The notes under the pieces: model-generated | Databases searched by the model: none | Seen by the model: the letters and a program-made list of their open reading frames with translations, nothing else | Told to the model about the DNA's origin: nothing | Assembly (NCBI RefSeq): GCF_001306135.1 | Contig: NZ_LGKP01000010.1 | Coordinates: 1-64,000 of the forward strand | Length of the DNA stretch: 64,000 bases | Reading direction: 5' to 3' | Source of the DNA: Herpetosiphon geysericola | Lineage (GTDB): Bacteria > Chloroflexota > Chloroflexia > Chloroflexales > Herpetosiphonaceae | Position numbers and translations under genes: made by a program | Shown here: positions 42,619 through 50,849 of the stretch, piece after piece | Position numbering within the stretch: the first letter of the stretch is position 1 | How the letters are laid out: each line of letters begins with the position of its first letter

Positions 42619-43442
42619 ACGGCTAACCTCCCTGCCGCGCCGCCAACCGTGGCAGGCAATCCCAAAACAATCGTGTAATCGATAATTTGCGCCAATGAGG
42701 TGCTGGCATCAATTTGGTTAAACACCCGCAACGTAACTAAGGCAAACACCAGCGAGATGATGTATGAAGCAATCGTTTCGCTAAGCGGCGATTGAAACAA
42801 GCCCCGATCCTGTTTACGTTGCTGATGGTCGCCAAACTCAGCTTGAAACACAATCACATACGAAATGAGCAATGAGGCCGCCATAATTAGCCAGAGCCAC
42901 CATGGCGGCAACGAGGCGGCAATCACCCCAACTTCATCAGTTGGCGCAATCGAAAGCCCAACCACAGTCGCGCCAAGCATCGTCCCGCCTGCATCAACCA
43001 AGGTCGCATGCCAAAAACTTTGCTGCTCAACTTGCGCTTCATCATCATCTTCGCGCCGCAACAAGCCATTGGCCATGCCTACGCCAATGGCGCAGGGCAT
43101 GGTTTCCAAAATAACTTTGCCCAAAATCACATCATAGGCCAGATCAAAACTGACGCGCCGTAACACAATAAGGCTAAAACAGGCCACTAACGCACCCAGC
43201 GCCAAGGCTTCGATGCTATCGGCGAGCGAACGGCTCCAGGTTTCATCGCTATTGCGTCGAAAGCCAGTTGCCCGATTGAGCGCCACCAACGCGATATAGG
43301 TTAGGCCAAGATACAACAACATATGCAACGGCGTAAGATCGCTGCCAATATCCCACACTTCCATCGTGTAGAGCAACGGAATGCCAAACAAAAACGCGCC
43401 AGCTATTCCATTGAGTAAATCATCAAACTCACGCCGCCACAT
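42615..43442 (-). CDS. TIGR02587 family integral membrane protein
   Basis: A 275-residue protein with about seven membrane helices. FLFGIPLLYTMEVWDIG near residue 18 is characteristic of TIGR02587, a family of unknown function. A GxxxG-rich central helix set and a short acidic cytoplasmic loop (REDDDEAQ) are present. It lies 9 bp downstream of the ThyX-like gene and overlaps its TIGR02588 partner by 4 bp, so all three form one operon. Confidence 0.78.
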   Translation of the reverse strand: MWRREFDDLLNGIAGAFLFGIPLLYTMEVWDIGSDLTPLHMLLYLGLTYIALVALNRATGFRRNSDETWSRSLADSIEALALGALVACFSLIVLRRVSFDLAYDVILGKVILETMPCAIGVGMANGLLRREDDDEAQVEQQSFWHATLVDAGGTMLGATVVGLSIAPTDEVGVIAASLPPWWLWLIMAASLLISYVIVFQAEFGDHQQRKQDRGLFQSPLSETIASYIISLVFALVTLRVFNQIDASTSLAQIIDYTIVLGLPATVGGAAGRLAV

Positions 43443-43451
43443 ACTTGATTC

Positions 43452-45068
43452 CTATCGTTGACGCTCGGCCAATTTTTGGTCGAGGCGTTGTTCTGCTGCC
43501 AAACGCTCCAAGGCATGCTCGCCCAAATCGACAAATTGCATGCCTTCGATCAGGCTTGGATGGACTTTTTGCAAGGCTAAGTACATCTGTTGGGCAATCG
43601 CGCGATAGCTTGGGTGGCCTTGCGGCGCGGCGCGTAGCTCAATTAAATGGTAGGCTTCGCGCAAATTCAAGCGAAAACGCCAACGAATGCGATAGGCAAA
43701 CGGCACCAGATATTGGGCTGCTTCAGGCAAATCGGCCTCGATGGTTTGTACTGCTGCTGCCGCTTGATCGAGCGCCGTGCAATAGGCCTCGGCAACGCCA
43801 GCGGCCTCAAGCTCAGGCGCAACTGCATAGCCATGCACCACGCTATAGCGCTGACGCTCTTGGGTCAAAATCCGATGGCGCTGCAAATCGCGATAAGCGC
43901 CAATATCAGCCAGAAAATCAAAGGTATAGTAGGTTTCTTCGAAGGCGCGGCCTGGGCGATGGAAACGCGAGCCACGTTCGCCAACGTAGGCGCGCAGAAT
44001 CGCAATCCGCTGATCAGTTGGCAAATTTCGTGCCCAGCCTTGCAGGCTTTCCAAGGGCTGGTTGCTGTGCGGATAGAGAATCGCTGCCACAACTTTGGCC
44101 TCTGCATCAGGATCAAATTCAACTAAAGTGACGCTTTGCTGATTGGAACTAGCTAGAATTTCGGGTCTAAACGCTGCGCCTGATTGACGCATTGTGGCGA
44201 GATACTGGCTGTAGGCAGCGCCACGCGCAGTTTTGGCGCGTTTCACAAATGAAGGAATGAGTTGATCAAGCTCATGTTGCAAATTAACGCCAACATTGCG
44301 TACCTCGCTATGCTCAGAGCTAGCTAGTTTGGTCAGCAAATATTCATACGCCCGACCGTTGCCGAACAAGCCAACATTGGTGAGCGTGGCCATTGGCAGC
44401 AATCCACGCAATAAATCAAGCGCTTTGGCCCGCGTGGCGCTAGCATAGGCTCGTTCGCTGGTTTTGGCATCGCGTGGCGTAGCGCTTTGGACCCACGCTT
44501 GCACAGGATCGATCAAATTGCGATAGGTATCGAATAGACGATCAAGGGTTTGTTCATAGAGCGTGGCGTGGGATGATTGCATAATTTCCGCCACCCGATA
44601 ATAGCGATATTTGCCAGCCACTTGGCGATCGAATGGTACATAGCGCGTCGATTTCTCCAGCGGATCAAGGCCCAAGCGACTATCTTCGAGCGCTTTGGCG
44701 ACGATATTGCTCACGCCTTCGCAAGCCACGTGCGCTCCGCCCAATTCGGCAACCGAATCGTCACCATAGCCGAGCAACACCCGTTCGTAGAAAGCTTCGG
44801 CCTGTTTGGTTGCCACCAATTGATCGTTGCCATTGCTGGCGGCATGGCCCACAATCGCCTGAAACCCAGCCTCTGGCGCTTGAATAAATTCATCAAACAA
44901 CATGCGGCGCAAGCTCTTATCGCTACGGCTGTAGCGCGAGAACAAGGCACCTTTGACAACTTCTGGGAGGTTGCGCAAGCCAAAAATTGGCTGATCGAGG
45001 TTGGTGACAAACGGTGCTAGAATCGCCTGTTCTTCAGCGGTAAATGTATCGCCCCAAGGGTCGTGCAT
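43452..45068 (-). CDS. tandem-domain ThyX-like flavoprotein
   Basis: A 538-residue protein that is two ThyX-like halves in one chain. The C-terminal half has the flavin/dUMP motif QRHRILTQERQRYS and LNLREAYHLIELRAAP. The N-terminal half keeps the fold landmarks (ELGGAHVACEGVSN, KSTRYV, EHSEVRN) but lacks the RHR motif. Classic ThyX is about 220-250 residues and acts as a homotetramer making dTMP from dUMP with FADH2. Here one subunit may be structural, as in a pseudo-homodimer. Thymidylate synthesis is the family guess but not proven. The start at 45068 is set by TGGAGA. It heads an operon with TIGR02587/TIGR02588. Confidence 0.78.
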   Translation of the reverse strand: MHDPWGDTFTAEEQAILAPFVTNLDQPIFGLRNLPEVVKGALFSRYSRSDKSLRRMLFDEFIQAPEAGFQAIVGHAASNGNDQLVATKQAEAFYERVLLGYGDDSVAELGGAHVACEGVSNIVAKALEDSRLGLDPLEKSTRYVPFDRQVAGKYRYYRVAEIMQSSHATLYEQTLDRLFDTYRNLIDPVQAWVQSATPRDAKTSERAYASATRAKALDLLRGLLPMATLTNVGLFGNGRAYEYLLTKLASSEHSEVRNVGVNLQHELDQLIPSFVKRAKTARGAAYSQYLATMRQSGAAFRPEILASSNQQSVTLVEFDPDAEAKVVAAILYPHSNQPLESLQGWARNLPTDQRIAILRAYVGERGSRFHRPGRAFEETYYTFDFLADIGAYRDLQRHRILTQERQRYSVVHGYAVAPELEAAGVAEAYCTALDQAAAAVQTIEADLPEAAQYLVPFAYRIRWRFRLNLREAYHLIELRAAPQGHPSYRAIAQQMYLALQKVHPSLIEGMQFVDLGEHALERLAAEQRLDQKLAERQR

Positions 45069-45436
45069 AAGAATTCTCCAGTAGATTATTTGTTTCATTC
45101 AAACTTGGCTATTTTATCCTGAGATGGGAGAGTTGATTCCGAGGATAGCTACTAGGGTGGATAGATCAAGATGGTTTTGATGTGGTTTAAGTGGCTATTA
45201 TGAGGATTTTAAGTGATGCAAGTATTAATTCACCACCCTTCCGTCCCTCCGCTGGAGGGAGACGCAGGGGTTTTCAGCCCCTGCACCCCCTAATATTTGT
45301 CTGCTGGATTGTTATTATGGTTCTGTTTCCCATGCTTCGTGCAATTCGTGCAATTCGTGGCGAAAAGAATCCAGCCTTCGTGATCTTCGCGTCCTTCGCG
45401 GTTTCATCCTTCGGGTAACTTCGTGACCTTCGTGGA
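45069..45436. repeat. intergenic spacer with a hairpin repeat and mosaic phrases
   Basis: No gene is seen. 45231-45290 is a C-rich element with two nested hairpins (CCTCC/GGAGG and GCAGGGG/CCCCTGC); a related copy lies at 48307-48364. It is followed by GTGCAATTCGTGCAATTCGTGG (in two parts from 45338) and CTTCGCG/CTTCGTG phrases (45377-45440). Confidence 0.75.
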
Positions 45437-46501
45437 TCAATCTCGTGGCGGCTGATCGACTTTGGGGCGTTTTTCGTGTTTTTTGCGCAGCACAGCGGTC
45501 ACTTCCGAGCGATTATGGAACAGTTGGCGGGCACCAATCACCCAATAGGCGGTGCGCAAAATACTCAGCGAGTGATAGGCAATTTGGGCGCTGTGTTCGT
45601 GGGGCAATTTGAGCGTCACCACCGCCAAGCCATCGTTGGTCAAGGCATTGGCAGCATCAACCATCAGCCACGCCGAATCGCGAGCATCAATCCGCATATC
45701 ATTGACGATCACGGTAAAACGCTCTTGGGTTGGCAAAAAGCGTTGGGCCAAGGTTTGTAAATGGCGCACACCTTGATCGTAGCGCAAGCTGGGGTGCAAA
45801 TCGGCTGGGTCAATCGCGACAACTGGCAAGCCAGCACGGCGCAAAATCCGCGTCCAGCCGCCAGGTGCAGCCCCCAAATCCAAGGCTTGGCCATGATCAG
45901 GCCAATCGATATTGAATAAGGCTTGGGCTTCGAGCAACTTAAATTCAGCACGACTTAATTGGCCTTGTTCGCGAGCAAAGCGATGTGCACCACCAGCCCA
46001 TGCAGAGCGATTGAATTCAACGCTCGAAACGCCGAGATAGGCCCGATCCATGCTCAAGGCAACCGAAAGCACACCCTGTGGGTTGCGCACATCCAAGGGC
46101 AAGCCGCTCACTTGCGAAACAGCTTCTGCCAAGGCTTGGTTGATTTCAAAACGAGTTAATTTCACATGCTCATCAAGCAAGCGGGTTTGCACCGCAAACG
46201 GTTTGCGAGCTGGCAAATGCGGCGCAAGATTCAACGCCACTTGAGTCAAGCGCTCCAAATCATCGGGCGTGCCTTCGAGCACGACTTCGCGATGAACTGG
46301 CGCAATATGGCGGATAAAAACTGCTGGCCGTTTGGCCAAGGTTGCTTGCCATTCAGCTAAAGGCTGCTCTAGCTCAACCAAGGCGACCTCAGGTGCAAGC
46401 CGCTGAACAGCAATTCCAAATTTGCCAAAACGAATTTCTTCTATGGCTGCCTCAAGCATTTCAGGCGCAGCACTAATTAACACACGATAGGTATCAAGCA
46501 C
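45437..46501 (-). CDS. RlmM/FtsJ-like rRNA 2'-O-methyltransferase
   Basis: A 354-residue protein. The N-terminal ~190 residues include a THUMP-like region (EVALVELEQPLAEW..., ISAAPEMLE). The C-terminal RrmJ/FtsJ fold has ALDLGAAPGGWTRILRRAG, an Asp in VVAIDPADL, a central NDMRID and the catalytic Lys in VVTLKLP, giving the K-D-K-type layout. The architecture matches RlmM, which methylates a 23S rRNA cytidine 2'-OH. The GTG at 46501 follows GGGGA; the upstream TTG frame reads into repeat DNA and is less likely. Confidence 0.72.
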   Translation of the reverse strand: MLDTYRVLISAAPEMLEAAIEEIRFGKFGIAVQRLAPEVALVELEQPLAEWQATLAKRPAVFIRHIAPVHREVVLEGTPDDLERLTQVALNLAPHLPARKPFAVQTRLLDEHVKLTRFEINQALAEAVSQVSGLPLDVRNPQGVLSVALSMDRAYLGVSSVEFNRSAWAGGAHRFAREQGQLSRAEFKLLEAQALFNIDWPDHGQALDLGAAPGGWTRILRRAGLPVVAIDPADLHPSLRYDQGVRHLQTLAQRFLPTQERFTVIVNDMRIDARDSAWLMVDAANALTNDGLAVVTLKLPHEHSAQIAYHSLSILRTAYWVIGARQLFHNRSEVTAVLRKKHEKRPKVDQPPRD

Positions 46502-46514
46502 AAAAAAGTCCCCT

Positions 46515-46674
46515 AGAAAGGCAAAAGGCAAAAGGCAAAGGGCAAAAATTACGTGTTGCAGCCCAGCCTATTTCGCCTACATACCTTGATACATTAATTC
46601 CAAAGCATTCTAAATCCAGAAATACAGCGGCGTATCGATAAACTATTTTGATTTTTGCCTTCTGAATTCTGACT
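46515..46674. repeat. AAAGGCAAAAGGC family repeat block
   Basis: Both ends of this spacer hold phrases of one family: GGCAAAAGGCAAAAGGC (46521-46540) and TTTTTGCCTTCTGAATTCTGAC (in two parts, about 46651-46672). No gene is seen between them. Confidence 0.65.
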
Positions 46675-47766
46675 TTAATAAAGGTTTATCGGGCTGGTTG
46701 GCGATGGAATTGCTGCCAATTGGCCACAGGCGGCGGCAATTTCAACTCCGCGTTCAACCCGCACCGTACACGAAATGCCTGCCGCTTGCACCACCCGCTG
46801 AAATGCCGTTACTCGCTCGCGATGCGAACGCGTCAAGGGCGTACCAGGTATCGGATTCCACGGAATCAAATTGACATGGCAGAGCATGCCCTTGACCAAA
46901 CTAGCCAGTTGGGCCGCAAGCTCAGGCGTATCGTTTTTATCGTCGAGCAGCACATATTCAAACGACACTCGGCGATGCGTTTTATCGGTGTAATAGCGAA
47001 TCGAATCCATCAAATCGCTAATATCAAAGCGATCGTTGACTGGCATAAGTTCGCTGCGCAATTGATCGTTGGGCGCGTGCAACGAAACTGCCAAATTAAC
47101 TTGCAAGGCTTCGTCGGCCAATTGGCGAATGCCTTTGACCAAGCCCACCGTCGAAACCGTCATATTGCGCGCACCAAGATTAAAGCCCTGTTTATCGTTG
47201 AGCCGCTCAACCGCCGCCCACCAGCGGTCGTAATTGGCAAATGGCTCACCCATGCCCATAAACACCAAGTTGGTGATATGGTCGGGCACTGGCCCGCCAT
47301 GGCGTTTGGCAATCGCAGCGCCTTCAGTGCGCAGATAGCGCTCGAAATACAGCACCTGCTCCATAATCTCGCCACTGGAGATATTGCGCAACAAGCCTAG
47401 CTTGCCAGTAGCGCAAAAAACGCAGCCCATGGCACAACCAGCTTGGGTCGAAACACAAATTGTCGCCCGATCAGGCGGGTAGATCATCAGCACGGTTTCA
47501 ATCACCGCATTGCCTGGACAACGCCAAAGCACTTTGCGGGTCAAGCCATCGTCAGTCGTTTGTTCGCGCACCAATTCAAGACCGCCAATTTGAAATTTGG
47601 CCGCCAATTGTTCGCGCAAAGCCGCCGATAAATCGGTCATGGCAGCAAAATCGTTGGCTAATTTTTTATATAAATGGGCATAAATTTGGCGCGCGCGAAA
47701 GGCTGGTTGGCCTAGTTCAGTCAATTGCGCAGTCAAGCCCTGCAAATCAAGATCGTAAATATTCAT
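46675..47766 (-). CDS. rlmN: dual-specificity 23S rRNA/tRNA adenine C2 methyltransferase
   Basis: A 363-residue radical SAM enzyme that methylates A2503 of 23S rRNA and A37 of tRNAs. The cluster motif C-x3-C-x2-C is in [29 protein letters not shown] block and the C-terminal methyl-carrier Cys in [13 protein letters not shown] are present. GAGGAA sets the start at 47766; an 11-codon longer frame lacks a ribosome binding site. Confidence 0.94.
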   Translation of the reverse strand: MNIYDLDLQGLTAQLTELGQPAFRARQIYAHLYKKLANDFAAMTDLSAALREQLAAKFQIGGLELVREQTTDDGLTRKVLWRCPGNAVIETVLMIYPPDRATICVSTQAGCAMGCVFCATGKLGLLRNISSGEIMEQVLYFERYLRTEGAAIAKRHGGPVPDHITNLVFMGMGEPFANYDRWWAAVERLNDKQGFNLGARNMTVSTVGLVKGIRQLADEALQVNLAVSLHAPNDQLRSELMPVNDRFDISDLMDSIRYYTDKTHRRVSFEYVLLDDKNDTPELAAQLASLVKGMLCHVNLIPWNPIPGTPLTRSHRERVTAFQRVVQAAGISCTVRVERGVEIAAACGQLAAIPSPTSPINLY

Positions 47767-48689
47767 GGGTTCCTCGTTTGTTACGCCCCATGATACCATC
47801 TTTCTTTATCGTGGGGATCGGGTTGAGGCACGAAGAACACGAAGGGCACGAAGGACGGAAACCGCGAAGGGCGCGAAGATCACGAAGGCTGGATTCTTTT
47901 CGCCACAGATTCCACAGATTTGTTTGATTATGTTCTTCTTAGCCACGAATTGCACGAATTGCACGAATACTCATTCTTTAGCCACAGATTCCACAGATTT
48001 GTTTGATTCTTCTGTTCGATCCAATCCGCGTTCTGTTTTGCCATGGCATTTTCTGTCCCCTCATCCCTGAATCCTGACCCCTCACATCCCTCTGCGCTTC
48101 TGCGTTAAATTGCTCCACGAATTGCATGAAGATTATTTTTTTGCCACAGATTGGCACAGATTATTTTGATTATTCATTTACCATCGCTAAAAGCCCATAG
48201 CCTATAGCCTGATCCCCGACCCCTGATCCCCAAACCCTATGCTCTATGTTCTATGCTCTATGTTCTATGTGTAATGGTTTATCACATTAACCACCATCGT
48301 TCTTTTCCACCCTTCCGTCCCGCCAGCGGGAAACGCAGGGGGCTTTAATCCCCCTGCACCCCCTCAAGGACAATCCGCGACCAAACGGCATCCATTGATG
48401 ACCCTGCGGATGCGTGGTGGACAGCGAAAACCGACCCTCGATGGGGGTGGATTGCGGTAATCCGCTGGTTGCCAACGCAATGAACCAATACATCTATGCT
48501 CTATGTTCTTTCATCCCTCATAATTCATCCTTCATCCTTTACCCAGCCATATCGTATAATAGCGCTACGCCTAACTTAATTCTATTTCCCCATCTTGAAG
48601 CCTACGGCAGCCTGCTGGATGGAGCTTTCTTGGGCATGGCCAGCATTTGCCGGGCGTGCATTGTTGGCTTGATTCAAAGGAGTTGACCT
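47767..48689. repeat. long intergenic mosaic (block 5)
   Basis: These 920 bases contain no convincing gene. From left to right: ACGAAGAACACGAAGGGC-type runs (47831-47890), CCACAGATTCCACAGATT (about 47903), GCACGAATTGCACGAATTGC (about 47945), a second CCACAGATT pair (about 47983), GACCCCTCA and CTTCTGCGTTAA phrases, CCACAGATTGGCACAGATT (about 48141), GCCCATAGCCTATAGCC (about 48192), ATCCCC heptads, TTCTATGCTCTATG arrays (48237-48272), the hairpin element (48307-48364) and TCATCCTTCATCC heptads (48512-48540). TATAAT at 48555-48560 may serve the permease gene. Confidence 0.75.
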
Positions 48690-50087
48690 GTGGCACGCAG
48701 CACTTCGCGGCCTGACGCTGGCTTGGCAGGCTTTTTTCGCTTTGCCGAACGTGGAACCAACCTTCGCACTGAAATTCTGGCGGGCGTTACCACCTTTTTC
48801 GTGATGGCCTACATTATTTTTGTCAATCCCTCGATTTTATCGAGCGGGCCGTTGGCTGAGGCTGGCCCGCCATTCAACGCAACGCTCACTGCTACCTGTT
48901 TGGTTTCAGCATTAATGTGTATTGCGATGGGCTTATTTACCAATTATCCTTTTGCCCTCGCCCCCGGCCTTGGCTTGAATGCAGTCGTCGCCTTTCAATT
49001 AATTCTGACCATGGGGTTGCCATGGCAAGCGGCCATGGGTGTAGTTGTGCTCGAAGGCTTGTTAATCACAGCCTTGGTCCTAACCGGCTTTCGCCAAGCG
49101 GTGATGCATGCGATTCCGCTTTCGCAAAAACGCGCGATTAGCGTGGGCATCGGTTTGTTTATTCTCTTCATTGGCTTGAATAACGCTGGCATTGTGCAAC
49201 GTGGCGCGGGCACGCCCATGGCCTTGGGCAATTTCACCACCTTTTCAATTTTGCTGACCGTCTTAGGCTTGTTTTTGACCCTAATTTTGATGGCGCGCAA
49301 AGTTAAAGCAGCCTTGCTGATCGGCATTTTGGCCACCACGATCATCGGCGTTGTCAGCCATTATGCTTTTGGCGCTGATGTAAGTGCTCAGGCAGGCGTG
49401 CAAGGTGCCTTCCCCACCGAACTAGCCCGCCCAAGTTTCGAAACCATCGGCCAAGGCATCAATTTTGATGTGTTTAAATTAGCTGGAGTGCTTTCAGCGG
49501 TCTTGGTGATTTTCTCACTGATGCTCTCGGATTTCTTCGACACGATGGGCACAATCATTGGTGTTGGCGAACAGGCAGGCTTTGTCAAAGCAGACGGCGA
49601 TTTGCCCAACTCAAATCGGGTGTTGATAGTCGATTCAGTTGCGGCAGTTGCTGGCGGCGTGTTCGGCACTTCATCAGTCACCACCTACATCGAAAGCGCG
49701 GCGGGCGTTGGCGAGGGCGGGCGTACTGGCCTCACCGCAGTGGTCACTGGGATTTTGTTCCTGCTGAGCATTCTGATCGCGCCATTTGCGGGCATTGTGC
49801 CAAGCGAAGCAACCGCGCCAGCCTTGATTATCGTGGGCTTTTTGATGTGCGGCGGCATTCGCGAGATTGATTTTGGCGAGCTTGAAGAGGGCTTTCCCGC
49901 CTTGCTGACCATGACGATTATGCCATTTAGCTATAGCATCACCAATGGCATTGGCGCAGGCTTTATCAGCTATGTGGTGCTGAAGTTGGCCTTGGGCAAA
50001 GCCAAGCAAATTCATCCCTTGCTCTGGATCGTCGCCGTATCGTTCTTGGTTTACTTCCTGTTGCCCTTGATCGAAGCGAAGATTTAG
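48690..50087 (+). CDS. NCS2 family purine permease, AzgA/PbuG branch
   Basis: A 465-residue transporter with about 13 helices. The N terminus GFFRFAERGTNLRTEILAG followed by TTFFVMAYIIFVNPSILS is diagnostic for the AzgA-like branch, which imports adenine, guanine and hypoxanthine with protons. FDTMGTIIGVGEQAG and a late TTYIESAAGVGEGGRTGL segment form the substrate-site half-helices. GTG start with AAAGGAG 7 bp upstream. It stands alone behind a repeat-rich spacer. Confidence 0.88.
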   Translation: MARSTSRPDAGLAGFFRFAERGTNLRTEILAGVTTFFVMAYIIFVNPSILSSGPLAEAGPPFNATLTATCLVSALMCIAMGLFTNYPFALAPGLGLNAVVAFQLILTMGLPWQAAMGVVVLEGLLITALVLTGFRQAVMHAIPLSQKRAISVGIGLFILFIGLNNAGIVQRGAGTPMALGNFTTFSILLTVLGLFLTLILMARKVKAALLIGILATTIIGVVSHYAFGADVSAQAGVQGAFPTELARPSFETIGQGINFDVFKLAGVLSAVLVIFSLMLSDFFDTMGTIIGVGEQAGFVKADGDLPNSNRVLIVDSVAAVAGGVFGTSSVTTYIESAAGVGEGGRTGLTAVVTGILFLLSILIAPFAGIVPSEATAPALIIVGFLMCGGIREIDFGELEEGFPALLTMTIMPFSYSITNGIGAGFISYVVLKLALGKAKQIHPLLWIVAVSFLVYFLLPLIEAKI

Positions 50088-50100
50088 TTTGAAACAACAA

Positions 50101-50129
50101 GCCCCTCGCTCATAAATTGGGCGAGGGGC
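50101..50129. terminator. hairpin after the permease gene
   Basis: GCCCCTCGC/GCGAGGGGC stem with an 11-nt loop. There is no clean T-run on either side, so termination is uncertain. A near-identical copy lies at 50806-50833. Confidence 0.5.
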
Positions 50130-50246
50130 GAATACCCTTAAACTGCTAGATAACTGCTGCGATTCTGCATCATGCGCCACTTGCTCATTGATATCCTCTT
50201 GGTAGTCATTTCTCATCTGTGAACCATAGAATAAGGAGAAGCAACC

Positions 50247-50795
50247 ATGCGCAAATTGTGCAGTATTTTGATATTACTGCTGATGATCGGCTGTGGTTCA
50301 CAACCACCACAAACCTTGCCATTTACCCGCTTAGCAGACCTTGATGACTCACAAGTCGGATTTGATGATTATCCTTATGCTGAAGCAGTGTTAAATCTCC
50401 GTATGACCCAAACTGCTGGCCAGCAAACCCGCTTGCTTGAAGAACTGCCGAAACGGAAAGAGCCCTTTATTGATCGGCAAGCAATTCAGGCTGTGAATAC
50501 GAAAACAATGCTTATCCTTACGGTTTTCACCTTACCCTATATTGAAAGGGGACGCTGGGTCAAGATCAATGAGGTCCAGCGTGATCAACAAACCCTCACA
50601 ATTAAGGTTGAGTATCATACCCCGACACCAGGCCAATATCTTACTGGTGGCGCAACGGTGATGTCGATTAGCAGTATCGCGCTTGATCGGGCGTTGTTGC
50701 CACCAGCTGATAGCTTAATCACGATTCGGGTGATCGATCAGCACCAAACCGAGTGGATTCGACAGGTCTATGAGTTAAAGCCAATTATTGAGTAA
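50247..50795 (+). CDS. small lipoprotein of unknown function
   Basis: A 182-residue protein with a lipoprotein signal peptide; the lipobox LMIGC places the lipidated Cys near residue 16. The rest is soluble and beta-rich, with no family I recognise. AAGGAG precedes the ATG. The gene is flanked on both sides by almost identical 28-bp hairpins (50101 and 50806), which gives it the look of a cassette. Confidence 0.75.
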   Translation: MRKLCSILILLLMIGCGSQPPQTLPFTRLADLDDSQVGFDDYPYAEAVLNLRMTQTAGQQTRLLEELPKRKEPFIDRQAIQAVNTKTMLILTVFTLPYIERGRWVKINEVQRDQQTLTIKVEYHTPTPGQYLTGGATVMSISSIALDRALLPPADSLITIRVIDQHQTEWIRQVYELKPIIE

Positions 50796-50798
50796 AAC

Positions 50799-50833
50799 TA
50801 AAAAAGCCCCTCGCTCACAAATTGGGCGAGGGG
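50799..50833 (-). terminator. intrinsic terminator of the REC-REC-GGDEF gene
   Basis: Minus strand: CCCCTCGCC stem, 10-nt loop, GCGAGGGGC, then TTTTTT. Read in the plus direction the same hairpin follows the lipoprotein gene but has a weak T-run. Confidence 0.8.
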
Positions 50834-50849
50834 TTAGGTCTAGGGAGTT

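Noticed and set aside
43445-44131. Plus-strand open frame of about 229 codons
   Set aside because: It lies wholly opposite the ThyX-like gene, has no ribosome binding site and no recognisable motif; the minus-strand protein shows clear family motifs.
46720-47400. Plus-strand open frame of about 227 codons
   Set aside because: It is antisense to rlmN, whose radical SAM motifs are unambiguous.
48287-48493. Minus-strand frame of 68 codons
   Set aside because: It translates the C-rich double-hairpin repeat and its flank; the frame is a by-product of the repeat.
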